Positions 51,119 through 60,738 of a DNA stretch of 64,000 nt are shown one piece after another. The DNA lies in contig CAWBXD010000016.1 of assembly GCA_963792705.1 (NCBI GenBank), forward strand, positions 1 to 64,000, given 5' to 3'. The position numbers were made by a program, and so were the translations under genes. Under the pieces are notes generated by a model. That model was given only the letters and a program-made list of their open reading frames with translations, did no database searches and was not told the DNA's origin. Source of the DNA: JBBQVS01 sp963792705. Lineage in GTDB: Bacteria > Chloroflexota > Ktedonobacteria > Ktedonobacterales > Ktedonobacteraceae. Each line of letters starts with the position of its first letter. Positions within the stretch are counted from its first letter, which is position 1.

Positions 51119-52051
51119 CTATATCTGGAGAATACATGCGGCTTGATGTGCTTGATAGTATTTGCTAGTGGGAGCGTGACCAAGAAGTGGTGCAATATAA
51201 TTTGTTGCAGCAACTACTTTCTCAAGGTCCACTCCAGTTTTGATATTCATACCATGAAGCATATATAAAAGGTCTTCTGTGGCAAGATTTCCTGCTGCGC
51301 CAGGAGCGTAGGGACAACCACCGAGACCACCTACCGATGAATCGACAACGCTTACACCCATCTGCAGCGATGCAAGCACATTCGCAAGAGCTGTTCCACG
51401 CGTGTCATGAAAATGAACACCTAACAGCTTTACAAGGATGCCGTGTTGCATCAATAAGTCAAGTATCTCCATAACCTGTATCGGCGTGGCAACACCAATG
51501 GTATCACCAAGCGAAAGTTCTTCAACGCCCATCTCTAATAGCGATTGCGCTACTTGTAAAACACGTTGTGGGTCTACTGATCCCTCGTAGGGACAGCCAA
51601 ATACGGTTGATATATAGCCACGTACAGGAATGCGTTCCTGCTGTGCAAGGGTGATAACAGGTCGAAAGCTCGCAAGGCTTTCCGCGATTGTCATGTTGAT
51701 GTTATGGCGCGTAAAGCTCTCGCTGGCGGCAGTAAACACAGCAATGGAGCGAACACCAGAGGTGATAGCGCGCCCCATTCCTTTTACATTTGGGACCAAA
51801 ACCGGATAGTCCGTGCCTGAACGACGCAGTATCCCAGTCATTACAGCACTCGCATCGCTGAGTTGTGGAATAGCACGAGGACTGACAAACGATGTAGCTT
51901 CTACAACAGGCAGCCCTGCCTCACTCAACAGATCAATAAAATGCACTTTCTGCTCTGTGGGAATGCTTACTTTTTCATTTTGCAAACCATCGCGTGGACC
52001 AACCTCGACAATGCGTACATAGGAAGGGAACGTCGGGATTATACTAGACAT
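51119..52051 (-). CDS. mvaB: Hydroxymethylglutaryl-CoA lyase
   Basis: The 310-residue protein matches HMG-CoA lyase: VEVGPRDGLQNEKVSIPTEQK at the start with metal-binding D and catalytic R, EATSFVSPRAIPQLSDA, the metal-binding HFHDTRGTALAN and the cysteine signature SSVGGLGGCPYAPGAAGN. It cuts HMG-CoA into acetyl-CoA and acetoacetate, the last step of leucine breakdown. Its ATG overlaps the stop of the CNNM gene (TAATG), so it is translated with that gene. The methylcrotonyl-CoA carboxylase cluster lies 3.3 kb away on the other strand. Confidence 0.95.
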   Translation of the reverse strand: MSSIIPTFPSYVRIVEVGPRDGLQNEKVSIPTEQKVHFIDLLSEAGLPVVEATSFVSPRAIPQLSDASAVMTGILRRSGTDYPVLVPNVKGMGRAITSGVRSIAVFTAASESFTRHNINMTIAESLASFRPVITLAQQERIPVRGYISTVFGCPYEGSVDPQRVLQVAQSLLEMGVEELSLGDTIGVATPIQVMEILDLLMQHGILVKLLGVHFHDTRGTALANVLASLQMGVSVVDSSVGGLGGCPYAPGAAGNLATEDLLYMLHGMNIKTGVDLEKVVAATNYIAPLLGHAPTSKYYQAHQAACILQI

Positions 52052-53499
52052 TATTGTGCCTTTCTAAATTCATAGCGCAAATCAGGTGTTGATCTGCTCC
52101 CCTCTTGACGCCTTCTCTCGTTACGGTTGGCTGGTGATGGCACAACCTGCATCTCTTCTGATCCTTGAATTTGTGGCACATCCATAGGAACACGCTCAAC
52201 ACGTATCTTGGTAATACGTCTGCCCCGTGTTGCCAACACAGTAAATCTTAAATCTTGAAATGTGGTTGTATCACCAACGATGGGAACCTTGTCAAGTTGT
52301 GCATAGACAAAGCCACCGAGTGTTTCGTAGTCTCCATCTTCCAGATGTGCTTCCATCATTTCATTAAAGTCGTAGATACTTATTTTCGCATCGAAGATGT
52401 GTTCGTTCTCGTTGACCTTTTCATGCAACACTTCTTCGTGATCATATTCGTCTTGAATATCGCCAACAATCTCCTCAACCAGATCCTCTATAGTCACAAG
52501 GCCCGCAACTGAACCATATTCGTCCACGACGATAACCATATGAACGTGTTTTTGGCGAATTTCACGCAGTAAGTCATCGAGTTTTTTTGTTTCAGGCACA
52601 AAGTAGGCAGAACGCACAAGATCACGAATAGGGAATGTATTATGCCCTTCACGCAACTGCTTAAGCATGTCTTTTGTGTACAGGACGCCGATAATCTCGT
52701 CGATACCAACGCTTTCTTCATATACTGGGATACGCGAGAAGCCTCCCTGTAGCGCAAGGTCAACAGCTTCTGTCACCGTCGCATTGCTATCTAGCGTCAC
52801 CATATCAATACGCGGAATCATCACTTCACGCACTGTGGTGTCAGCGAACTCGAAGATGCTGTGAATCATGTCCGTCTCTTCCTCTTCAAGGACACCTTCC
52901 TCCTCCCCCACCGTAACGAGCAGACGCAATTCTTCCTCTGTGACAAATGGACTATTATGTTTTATTTGCCCGCCAAGAAGTCGTACAAAAGATGATGTGA
53001 TCACGCTTAACATTACCACCACTGGATGAAGAAGCCATGCGAGGCCCTTCACAATGCCAATGAGGGCACGTGCCCAACGCAACGGGTTTTGTACCGCAGC
53101 CGTCTTAGGCGTGATCTCGCAAAAGATGAGCACAACGAGAGAGATAACGATAGATGAAAGTAACTCTCCATAGGTGGTTGAAAAGCGCAATGCTAATACT
53201 GTTGCCAAACTTGATGCGACGATAACGGCAACGCTATTGACTATAAGAATTGCAGAAAGAAAAGAATTTGGCTCCGCTAAAAGACGCTCAATCTCTGCTG
53301 CTTTTACATCACCTTCTTCGACAAGGTTTTTAAGTTTGATACGGCTGATAGAGGTAAACGCTGTTTCGGCGGCAGAGGCAACGCCACAAAAAACTAATGT
53401 TACAAGTAGAATTATAAGTTGAAGCCATGATTGTGCATCAAACTGTGGGATATGAAAATCAATTCCAGCGGCTATACTTGTAAGGCCAGGGCCGTCCAT
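52051..53499 (-). CDS. CNNM/CorC family (DUF21-CBS) membrane protein
   Basis: The 482-residue protein begins with a DUF21 domain of about four membrane helices (residues 25 to 200, CGVASAAETAFTSISRIKLK), then two CBS domains (VMIPRIDMVTLD, RIPVYEES and HVHMVIVVDEYGSVAGLVTIEDLVEE split in order) and a CorC/HlyC C-terminal domain (about 360 to 440). CNNM/CorC proteins export Mg2+ or Co2+ and bind ATP in the CBS pair. Eight bases separate it from glmU upstream, and it overlaps mvaB downstream. A metal role is from family only. Confidence 0.93.
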   Translation of the reverse strand: MDGPGLTSIAAGIDFHIPQFDAQSWLQLIILLVTLVFCGVASAAETAFTSISRIKLKNLVEEGDVKAAEIERLLAEPNSFLSAILIVNSVAVIVASSLATVLALRFSTTYGELLSSIVISLVVLIFCEITPKTAAVQNPLRWARALIGIVKGLAWLLHPVVVMLSVITSSFVRLLGGQIKHNSPFVTEEELRLLVTVGEEEGVLEEEETDMIHSIFEFADTTVREVMIPRIDMVTLDSNATVTEAVDLALQGGFSRIPVYEESVGIDEIIGVLYTKDMLKQLREGHNTFPIRDLVRSAYFVPETKKLDDLLREIRQKHVHMVIVVDEYGSVAGLVTIEDLVEEIVGDIQDEYDHEEVLHEKVNENEHIFDAKISIYDFNEMMEAHLEDGDYETLGGFVYAQLDKVPIVGDTTTFQDLRFTVLATRGRRITKIRVERVPMDVPQIQGSEEMQVVPSPANRNERRRQEGSRSTPDLRYEFRKAQ

Positions 53500-53507
53500 A
53501 GCTGCTT

Positions 53508-54938
53508 TTACTCCTTTTTATCACTCTCGATATTTGAGGTTTCCGGCGGTGGAAGCATACGCAACACACGCGCAGGAACACCTACTACAAGTGCGTGCGG
53601 TGGAACGTCGCGGGTAATAACCGCTCCTGCTCCAGTATATGCGTACTCACCAACTGTAACGGGTGCAACAAGTACTGTATCACACCCTATGAAAGCACCT
53701 GCCCCGATCACGGTGCGATGCTTTTGCTTACCATCAAAGTTAGAGGTGATAGTGCCAGCGGCGATATTTGTATGTTCGCCGACAGTGGCATCGCCGAGAT
53801 AGCTAAAGTGGTGCATATCGGTCTCGGCCCCGACATACGAATTTTTTACTTCACCAAAATTGCCCATACGGACACCATGTGCAAGGTGTGCGCCTGAACG
53901 ACAATGACTAAAGGGACCTACGTACACATCATCTTCAAGCACGGCTTCCTCTAAAGCAGAGCCACGAATAATGCATCGTTCTCCTATAGTTGATGAATCA
54001 ATGGTTGTATTTGGTCCTATACGACAGTCTCCACCGATGCTTGTGTTGCCTGTAATCATTGTGCCGGGCAGAATAATTGTATCCATACCAATAGAAACGG
54101 TGTCGTCGATGTATGTTGTGGCAGGGTCAATAATCGTTACACCTGCATACATATGACGCTCAAGAATACGTTTGCGGAGCAACTGTTCTGCTACCGCAAG
54201 CTGCACACGGTCATTGATACCAATAGTTTCATCTAAGGTCCCGTTTACAGTAGTTATAACATGCTCTTGTGCCCCTGCTATTCCTACGAGGTCAGTAAGA
54301 TAATATTCACCAGCAGCATTACGCGGCAACGAACGCAATGTTTCCCAGAGCCATGCACGGTTAAAACAGTAAACACCTGAGTTTACCTCTTTGATACGCT
54401 TCTGCTCTGGCGTGGCACGTTTCATCTCAACAATTTCGCGCACTCGTCCCTGTGAGTCACGTACAACACGACCAAAGTCAGAAGGCTGCTCTGTAGTAGC
54501 AGTCAAGAAAGTGATCGTTGCTTGCTGTGCGATATGTTTATGTAAAACAGTCGCAAGCATCTTGCTACTTACAAGTGGAGTATCGCCGTAGCATACAAGT
54601 ATTGTTTGTGGAAGAGGCTCAAGCGCATCAACAGTTGATTGAGCGGCAAGGACAGCATGTCCAGTTCCTAGTTGCTCTTCCTGAATAGCATAAAGGCACT
54701 GCTCCCCAAAAACTGCTTCTATCTGCTTGGCTTCATGTCCGAGCACGACAATAGGCTTTTGAGTAGAGACAGAAATATCTTGACTGAGAGAAGAGAGGGT
54801 TACGGGAATAGCTTCTACAGCATTGAGTACATGTGCCAATAGTGGCAGACCTGCCAGAGGGTGGAGAACTTTAGGCAATTTTGAACGCATCCGCGTGCCT
54901 TTGCCGGCTGCAAGCACTACGGTCGCATATGTATTCAT
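53508..54938 (-). CDS. glmU: Bifunctional UDP-N-acetylglucosamine pyrophosphorylase / GlcN-1-P acetyltransferase
   Basis: The 476-residue protein has a pyrophosphorylase domain (residues 1 to 240) starting VVLAAGKGTRMRSKLPKVLHPLAG, with GTGHAVLAA and VCYGDTPL, and a left-handed beta helix from about 260 with hexapeptide repeats (GNTSIGGDCRIGPNTTI). The acetyltransferase residues are seen in YVGAETDMHHFSYLGDA and NIAAGTITSNFDGKQKH. It makes UDP-GlcNAc for peptidoglycan. It heads glmU-CNNM-mvaB on the minus strand. Length is slightly more than E. coli GlmU. Confidence 0.96.
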   Translation of the reverse strand: MNTYATVVLAAGKGTRMRSKLPKVLHPLAGLPLLAHVLNAVEAIPVTLSSLSQDISVSTQKPIVVLGHEAKQIEAVFGEQCLYAIQEEQLGTGHAVLAAQSTVDALEPLPQTILVCYGDTPLVSSKMLATVLHKHIAQQATITFLTATTEQPSDFGRVVRDSQGRVREIVEMKRATPEQKRIKEVNSGVYCFNRAWLWETLRSLPRNAAGEYYLTDLVGIAGAQEHVITTVNGTLDETIGINDRVQLAVAEQLLRKRILERHMYAGVTIIDPATTYIDDTVSIGMDTIILPGTMITGNTSIGGDCRIGPNTTIDSSTIGERCIIRGSALEEAVLEDDVYVGPFSHCRSGAHLAHGVRMGNFGEVKNSYVGAETDMHHFSYLGDATVGEHTNIAAGTITSNFDGKQKHRTVIGAGAFIGCDTVLVAPVTVGEYAYTGAGAVITRDVPPHALVVGVPARVLRMLPPPETSNIESDKKE

Positions 54939-55034
54939 GAGCGAATATACAAACCTTTTTTGTTTTCTCTACCAGTTCGTAGTATTATAGCGCAGAAAAA
55001 ATATTCCTGCGCCTCTACGCTATTAAGAGAAGAT

Positions 55035-55109
55035 TGGCTCGGGCGCCAAGATTCGAACTTGGGAATGGTGGATCCAAAGACCACTGCCTTACCACTTGGC
55101 CACGCCCGA
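55035..55109 (-). tRNA. tRNA-Gln (TTG)
   Basis: The minus strand folds as a cloverleaf: acceptor TCGGGCG with CGCCCGA, D arm GCC/GGC, anticodon loop CTTTGGA giving TTG, and T arm CCAAG-TTCGAAT-CTTGG. The discriminator G is followed by an encoded CCA, unlike the CAT tRNA at 21076. Total 75 bases. Confidence 0.93.
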
Positions 55110-55141
55110 AAGCTTTTTGTGTCGAATGTTACGACGAAAGT

Positions 55142-55170
55142 ATATTACACGAAAACCAAAACTTTGTCAA
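55142..55170 (-). promoter_or_regulatory. tRNA-Gln promoter
   Basis: TTGACA (55165 to 55170) and TAATAT (55142 to 55147) on the minus strand are 17 bases apart. The same hexamers and spacing drive the SRP RNA. Confidence 0.75.
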
Positions 55171-55205
55171 CACAATTTTTATTTTTTTGTCTTGGTCTCT
55201 TTAAC

Positions 55206-55234
55206 TTGACGCTCCTCATGGGCGGTGCTATCCT
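55206..55234 (+). promoter_or_regulatory. Promoter of the leucine-catabolism operon
   Basis: TTGACG (55206 to 55211) and TATCCT (55229 to 55234) are 17 bases apart, about 75 bases before the first ATG. GAGAGGAAC at about 55291 is the ribosome site. Confidence 0.5.
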
Positions 55235-55309
55235 GAATTAACAGAGCAGACACAGAACTTCCTGCTGTCCCTCACTCATCATCGTCGTTGAGAGGAACAC
55301 AACTATATT

Positions 55310-56917
55310 ATGGGCATTCTCGAAACACATATAGAGCGCACCAGCCCCGAATTTCAAGAGAACACACAGCATTTTCAGCAGTTGTTAGAAGAACTGCGCC
55401 AGCATATGCAACAGGTACAGCAAGGAGGCGGTCCTGATGCTATCGCCAAACACCGAAAACGCAATAAGTTGTTGGCACGGGAACGCGTACAACTTCTCTG
55501 TGATCCAGACACCCCTTTTCTTGAACTAAGCCCACTAGCAGCATACGATATGTACGACAATGATGCGCCCTCGGCTGGCATCATCACTGGCATTGGATTG
55601 GTCGAAGGACAGGAATGCGTGATCGTGTCAAACGATGCAACGGTTAAAGGTGGCACGTATTACCCAATGACCGTCAAGAAGCATCTACGCGCTCAGGAGA
55701 TTGCGGAACAAAATCATCTTCCCTGTATTTATCTCGTCGATTCGGGCGGTGCCTTCTTACCATTGCAGGCCGATGTATTTCCCGACCGTGACCATTTTGG
55801 ACGCATCTTTTACAATCAGGCGCGTATGTCGAGTCAACGTATTCCACAGATTGCTGCTGTCATGGGATCGTGTACGGCTGGCGGTGCCTATGTTCCTGCA
55901 ATGAGCGACGAAACGGTAATCGTGCAGGGCAACGGTACCATTTTTCTTGGTGGCCCACCATTGGTAAAGGCGGCGACAGGCGAAGAGGTCAGCGCGGAAG
56001 ACCTGGGAGGTGCCGATGTTCATAGTCGCATCTCCGGCGTTACCGATCACTATGCGCTCAACGACCCACACGCACTCGCCATTTGTCGTAGCATCGTCTC
56101 ACATCTCAATCGGCGCAAGCAAATCCCCTGGGATATTCACACGCCAGAGCCACCACGCTACGATGCAAGAGACCTCTATGGTATCGTGCCTAAAGATACA
56201 CGTAAAAGCTATAATGTTCGCGAAATCATCGCACGGCTCGTTGACGGAAGCCATTTTCACGAATTTAAAGAATTATATGGGACCACGCTTGTGTGCGGTT
56301 TTGCTCGCATCATGGGCTATCCCGTTGGTATCATCGCCAACAATGGCATTCTCTTTTCAGAAAGTGCGCTTAAAGCCACACATTTTATTGAACTGTGCGC
56401 GCAGAGACGGACTCCTCTTGTTTTCCTACAAAACATTGCTGGCTTCATGGTTGGGCGACAGTACGAAAACGGCGGTATCGCGAAAGACGGGGCAAAGATG
56501 GTAATGGCAGTTGCGAACGCCCCTGTACCAAAGTTTACGGTGGTTATTGGCGGCTCATTTGGCGCGGGCAACTACGGCATGTGTGGACGTGCCTACTCAC
56601 CACGCCAATTGTGGATGTGGCCGAATGCTCGTATCTCAGTTATGGGTGGACTGCAAGCAGCAACGGTGTTGGCAACAGTACGCAAAGATGGCCTGGCAGC
56701 GCGAGGCAAAACGATGAATGCGGAGGAAGAACAGGAGTTTATGCAACCTGTCCTCGACAAATATGAGGAAGAGGGCAATCCCTACTATAGTACCGCTCGC
56801 TTGTGGGACGATGGCATTATCGACCCCTGCGATACGCGCACAGTCTTAGCACTTGGTATAGCAGCATCATTGAACGCACCCATGCCCGAAACACCATTTG
56901 GCGTCTTCCGCATGTAG
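55310..56917 (+). CDS. Methylcrotonyl-CoA carboxylase, carboxyltransferase (beta) subunit
   Basis: The 535-residue protein is an acyl-CoA carboxyltransferase: KHRKRNKLLARERVQLLCDPD, GTYYPMTVKKHLRAQEIA, YLVDSGGAFLPLQADVFPD, GSCTAGGAYVPAMSDE and the second half with FLQNIAGFMVGRQYENGGIAKDG and MCGRAYSPRQLWMWPNARISVMGG. Those phrases are typical of the MCC beta subgroup rather than propionyl-CoA carboxylase. It moves CO2 from biotin to 3-methylcrotonyl-CoA. It is first in an operon with hydratase and alpha genes, which supports MCC. Confidence 0.93.
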   Translation: MGILETHIERTSPEFQENTQHFQQLLEELRQHMQQVQQGGGPDAIAKHRKRNKLLARERVQLLCDPDTPFLELSPLAAYDMYDNDAPSAGIITGIGLVEGQECVIVSNDATVKGGTYYPMTVKKHLRAQEIAEQNHLPCIYLVDSGGAFLPLQADVFPDRDHFGRIFYNQARMSSQRIPQIAAVMGSCTAGGAYVPAMSDETVIVQGNGTIFLGGPPLVKAATGEEVSAEDLGGADVHSRISGVTDHYALNDPHALAICRSIVSHLNRRKQIPWDIHTPEPPRYDARDLYGIVPKDTRKSYNVREIIARLVDGSHFHEFKELYGTTLVCGFARIMGYPVGIIANNGILFSESALKATHFIELCAQRRTPLVFLQNIAGFMVGRQYENGGIAKDGAKMVMAVANAPVPKFTVVIGGSFGAGNYGMCGRAYSPRQLWMWPNARISVMGGLQAATVLATVRKDGLAARGKTMNAEEEQEFMQPVLDKYEEEGNPYYSTARLWDDGIIDPCDTRTVLALGIAASLNAPMPETPFGVFRM

Positions 56918-56942
56918 GGAGGGATACAAAGAAGGAGCGATT

Positions 56943-57764
56943 ATGACACAGCAGAGCCACTATACATATATCTCGGTCGAGCGAAGTCATCAGGGACGTA
57001 TTGCAACTGTTACGCTACGACGTCCAGAGGTACACAACGCGTTCAATGCACAGATAATCGAGGAACTGCTAGCAGCTTTCACTGAATTAGGGGTCGATGA
57101 GCAACTTCACGGCGTTATCCTTACAGGTGATGGACCGTCGTTTAGTGCAGGTGCCGACCTGAGTATGATGAAGTCGGCGACATCCTTTACACAGGAACAA
57201 AATCTGAATGATGCCTTGCGCCTTTCCGATCTATTGTCTGCAATAAATACACTTCCCTGTCCTGTTGTTGGACGCATCAACGGGACTGCAATGGGTGGCG
57301 GCATTGGCTTGGTTTCCGTCTGTGATATTGCGATTGCGGCCGAGAGTGCGCGTTTCGCCTTTAGTGAGGTGAAATTAGGGATTGCACCAGCGGTAATTTC
57401 GCCGTTCGTCATTCGTAAGATAGGTGAATCGAACGCACGTGTCCTTTTTGTAACAGGGGAACGTTTCAGCGCGACTCGTGCGCGTGAGGTTGGACTTATC
57501 CATTCCGTTGTGCCACTTGAACATCTCGATGACGCGATACAAAAAGCGGTGCATGAATTGCTGACGAGCGCACCACAAGCAATTCGCACATGTAAAACCC
57601 TGGCAACGACGGTTGGACAAATGGATTATGATACAGCACGGGACTATACAGCCGCGACCATTGCCCAACTTCGTGTGAGCGATGAAGGACAAGAGGGACT
57701 ACGCTCGTTTTTAGAGAAACGCAAACCACGGTGGGTCACGACCACCGAAGATATAAAGCAGTAA
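56943..57764 (+). CDS. Enoyl-CoA hydratase (probable methylglutaconyl-CoA hydratase)
   Basis: The 273-residue crotonase has RPEVHNAFNAQIIEEL, the oxyanion-hole GPSFSAGADLSMM and AMGGGIGLVSVCDIAIA, and AFSEVKLGIAPAVISPFV with the expected glutamate. The first ATG with a good site (GAAGGAG) is 56943. Between MCC beta and MCC alpha, it most likely hydrates 3-methylglutaconyl-CoA to HMG-CoA, which mvaB then cleaves. General beta-oxidation remains possible from sequence alone. Confidence 0.88.
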   Translation: MTQQSHYTYISVERSHQGRIATVTLRRPEVHNAFNAQIIEELLAAFTELGVDEQLHGVILTGDGPSFSAGADLSMMKSATSFTQEQNLNDALRLSDLLSAINTLPCPVVGRINGTAMGGGIGLVSVCDIAIAAESARFAFSEVKLGIAPAVISPFVIRKIGESNARVLFVTGERFSATRAREVGLIHSVVPLEHLDDAIQKAVHELLTSAPQAIRTCKTLATTVGQMDYDTARDYTAATIAQLRVSDEGQEGLRSFLEKRKPRWVTTTEDIKQ

Positions 57765-57770
57765 CAAACG

Positions 57771-59759
57771 ATGTTTAAAAAGATTTTGATTGCTAATCGT
57801 GGCGAAATTGCAGTTCGCATCATGGTAACATGCCGCGAAATGGGCATTCGTACCGTCGCTGTGTACTCAGACGTTGACCGCAACGCCCGTCATGTGCGAA
57901 TGGCAGACGAAGCCTATGCCATTGGACCAGCACCAGCCGCACAAAGTTATTTACGGATAGAAACCATTCTTGCCGTTGCACAACAGAGCGGAGCCGAGGC
58001 CATTCACCCCGGCTATGGTTTTCTGTCGGAGAACGCAGATTTTGTGGAAGCGTGTGAGCACACAGGCATTGTCTTCATCGGTCCATCAGCACAGGCAATG
58101 CGAGCAATGGGATCGAAAATTTCAGCGAAGCACATTGCACGTTCTGTCGATGCTCCAACAGTGCCAGGTTACGCAGGTGAACAGCAGGATGAAGCAACCT
58201 TATTGAACGAGGCGCAACGCATTGGCTTTCCCCTGTTGATTAAGGCATCGGCGGGTGGCGGCGGCAAAGGTATGCGTGAGGTCCACAATGCTAACACATT
58301 TCTGGAACAGCTAGCAGGTGCAAAGCGTGAGGCACTCGCATCATTCGGAGATGACATCGTATTTCTTGAGCGACTCATCCAACAACCACGCCATGTTGAA
58401 ATACAGGTACTCGGCGATACACATGGGAATATGATTCATTTGGGAGAGCGTGAGTGCTCTATCCAGCGCCGACACCAAAAGATCGTTGAAGAGAGTCCTT
58501 CGGTTGCTCTTACGCCAGCACTACGTGACGAGATGGGAACAACAGCGGTTCGTATCGCACAAGCGGCAGGATACGTCAATGCTGGCACGATGGAATTTAT
58601 TCTCGACACCGACAATCATTACTATTTTTTAGAGATGAACACACGTCTACAAGTGGAGCATCCTGTGACAGAACTGGTGACAGGGCTTGATCTGGTACGT
58701 CATCAGTTGCTAATTGCGGCAGGTGAACCGCTCGCACTTTCACAAGAGCAGGTGAGCCATCGGGGACATGCTATCGAAGTGCGTATCTACGCGGAGGATG
58801 CAGAGCATAACTTTCTACCCTCAACAGGCAGGATTGACCATTTCAACATATCAGAAGGTCCAGGTGTTCGGGTCGATAGCGGTATTGAGGATGGCGACGA
58901 GATCACACAATTTTATGATCCTATGATTGCGAAACTGATCGTGTATGGTGAGAACCGCAACGCGGCAATATCACGACTACAGTACACATTGGAACAGAGC
59001 ACCCTTTTTGGTGTGACAACAAATATCCCACTTTTACATGCCATTGCGCGCCACCCTGCATTTCGCGCTGGACTAACACACACAGGTTTTTTGAACGAAC
59101 ATCACTTACTTACGCCTGTTACTGAGAAAACGGTGCCATCCTCAGTGCTTATAGCAGCAGCTATCTATGAAGGAGCGCAAGAGGAACAAATAGCACACTC
59201 AGTAAATCCTTGGAAGGCTTTGGGTCCCTGGCGTATGATTGGTGAAGCTCGAAAAAGTGTATATCGTATCCAAGAGCAAGAACGTGTAGTTTTGCTCAAT
59301 CAAGCATCTGTACCCAATGCCTGGAATGTTATGCTTGATAAGCAAGCAACAGGCATGGTCGAGTATATACGAGGCAATGATGGCCTAGTACTACTCAAGC
59401 GAAACGAGGAACAGACGCGAGTATATGTACACACAAACGCCTCAGGCGAAGTTCAGGTGATGCTTCAAGGTACGCTCTATCGCTTAGAACGTAAGCAACC
59501 GCCCGATGTTGATGCAGCGGCACACGGTGGAAACCTTGTACGTTCTCAGAAGGCACTTACCGCACCGATGGCTGGGACGATTGTAAAGGTACAAGTACAT
59601 GATGGTGATACAGTAGAAGCCCTACAAGTGCTTGTCGTGCTCAGCGCGATGAAGATGGAGCACGCCATCACTGCTCCGCATGATGGAAAAGTACGCCATG
59701 TGCATTATCAAGAGGGGGCCGTTGTGAGAGGCGGCGCAGTAATCGTAGAAATGGAATAA
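57771..59759 (+). CDS. Methylcrotonyl-CoA carboxylase, biotin carboxylase/biotin carrier (alpha) subunit
   Basis: The 662-residue protein starts with biotin carboxylase (KILIANRGEIAVRI, ATP-grasp with KASAGGGGKGMREV, ERECSIQRRHQK, EMNTRLQVEHPVTE), then a BT-type linker domain (about 480 to 570) and ends with a biotinyl domain carrying the AMKM lysine in VLSAMKMEHAI. It loads CO2 on biotin using ATP and bicarbonate. Six bases separate it from the hydratase. Length and domain order fit MCC/PCC alpha subunits. Confidence 0.95.
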   Translation: MFKKILIANRGEIAVRIMVTCREMGIRTVAVYSDVDRNARHVRMADEAYAIGPAPAAQSYLRIETILAVAQQSGAEAIHPGYGFLSENADFVEACEHTGIVFIGPSAQAMRAMGSKISAKHIARSVDAPTVPGYAGEQQDEATLLNEAQRIGFPLLIKASAGGGGKGMREVHNANTFLEQLAGAKREALASFGDDIVFLERLIQQPRHVEIQVLGDTHGNMIHLGERECSIQRRHQKIVEESPSVALTPALRDEMGTTAVRIAQAAGYVNAGTMEFILDTDNHYYFLEMNTRLQVEHPVTELVTGLDLVRHQLLIAAGEPLALSQEQVSHRGHAIEVRIYAEDAEHNFLPSTGRIDHFNISEGPGVRVDSGIEDGDEITQFYDPMIAKLIVYGENRNAAISRLQYTLEQSTLFGVTTNIPLLHAIARHPAFRAGLTHTGFLNEHHLLTPVTEKTVPSSVLIAAAIYEGAQEEQIAHSVNPWKALGPWRMIGEARKSVYRIQEQERVVLLNQASVPNAWNVMLDKQATGMVEYIRGNDGLVLLKRNEEQTRVYVHTNASGEVQVMLQGTLYRLERKQPPDVDAAAHGGNLVRSQKALTAPMAGTIVKVQVHDGDTVEALQVLVVLSAMKMEHAITAPHDGKVRHVHYQEGAVVRGGAVIVEME

Positions 59760-59795
59760 GCAAAGCTACGTTCAGATAGGAAGAAGGATATATAC

Positions 59796-60704
59796 ATGCA
59801 ACTAGGTTTTATTGGTATTGGCGTTATGGGACGCCCTATGACACTCAATCTGCTTAAAGCAGGGCATGAGGTGACTATTTTCGCGCGGCATCCTGAGAAA
59901 CCGGAGGTGCAAGAGGTTCTCAAGGCTGGCGCGATGCTTGCACCATCAGCACGCGCAGTGGCGATAGCCTCAGAGATGGTGATTACGATGGTGCCAAACT
60001 CGGCACAAGTTGAAGAGGTTGTCACTGGAACTCATGGTATCCTGGATGGTGCGCGTAAAGGACTGATCATAATTGACATGAGCACCATCGCACCGCAAAT
60101 GAGCCGTAAGCTAGCCGAGATAGCGATGGCGAAAGGGGTACATTTTCTTGACGCTCCCGTCAGCGGCGGTTCACAGGGCGCAGTTAATGGGACGCTAACA
60201 ATTATGGTCGGTGGTGAACAAGAGACGTTTGAGAAGGCCTTACCTGTATTAGAAAACATGGGCAAGAAGGAAAACATTTTTCATGTAGGACCAGTCGGTG
60301 CAGGGGAAGTTATCAAACTTGTCAATAATCTTTTGTGTGGCACTATCGCGGCGTCTATCTCAGAAGCACTTGTGCTTGGTGTGAAGGCGGGAGCGGATGT
60401 CGAAATGATGGCGAAGATCATTGGCGTCAGCAGTGGCGCAAGTTGGCAACTCTCGAACCAGTTCCCTTTGCGAGCATTCAACGGCAGTTTCCAACCAGGC
60501 TTCATGACCGACCTGCTCCACAAAGATTTAGGCTTAGCACTTGATCTAGGCTCAGAGAATCAGACACCCTTAGCAATGACCGCCATAGCACGTCAGATGT
60601 TTGAGATGACACGGGCGGCAGGCTACGGTAAAGCAGACTATACCGCCTTGTTAAAAGTGCTAGAACAGAGTGCTGGTGTCGAAGTACGCACAAAGCAAGG
60701 TTGA
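59796..60704 (+). CDS. 3-hydroxyisobutyrate dehydrogenase-like protein
   Basis: The 302-residue protein has the beta-hydroxyacid dehydrogenase pattern: LGFIGIGVMGRPMTLNLLKAG at the start (NAD(P) fold; GxGxMG), DMSTIAPQMSRKLAE, DAPVSGGSQGAVNGTLTIMVGG and the catalytic lysine in GAGEVIKLVNNLLCG, then KDLGLAL. It oxidises 3-hydroxyisobutyrate (valine breakdown) or reduces tartronate semialdehyde. Its place at the end of the leucine operon, 36 bases after MCC alpha, favours branched-chain catabolism. The ATG follows GGAAGAAGGA. Confidence 0.9.
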   Translation: MQLGFIGIGVMGRPMTLNLLKAGHEVTIFARHPEKPEVQEVLKAGAMLAPSARAVAIASEMVITMVPNSAQVEEVVTGTHGILDGARKGLIIIDMSTIAPQMSRKLAEIAMAKGVHFLDAPVSGGSQGAVNGTLTIMVGGEQETFEKALPVLENMGKKENIFHVGPVGAGEVIKLVNNLLCGTIAASISEALVLGVKAGADVEMMAKIIGVSSGASWQLSNQFPLRAFNGSFQPGFMTDLLHKDLGLALDLGSENQTPLAMTAIARQMFEMTRAAGYGKADYTALLKVLEQSAGVEVRTKQG

Positions 60705-60738
60705 CAGAAGGAAGCAGATGAAGAGATTACATTGGATA

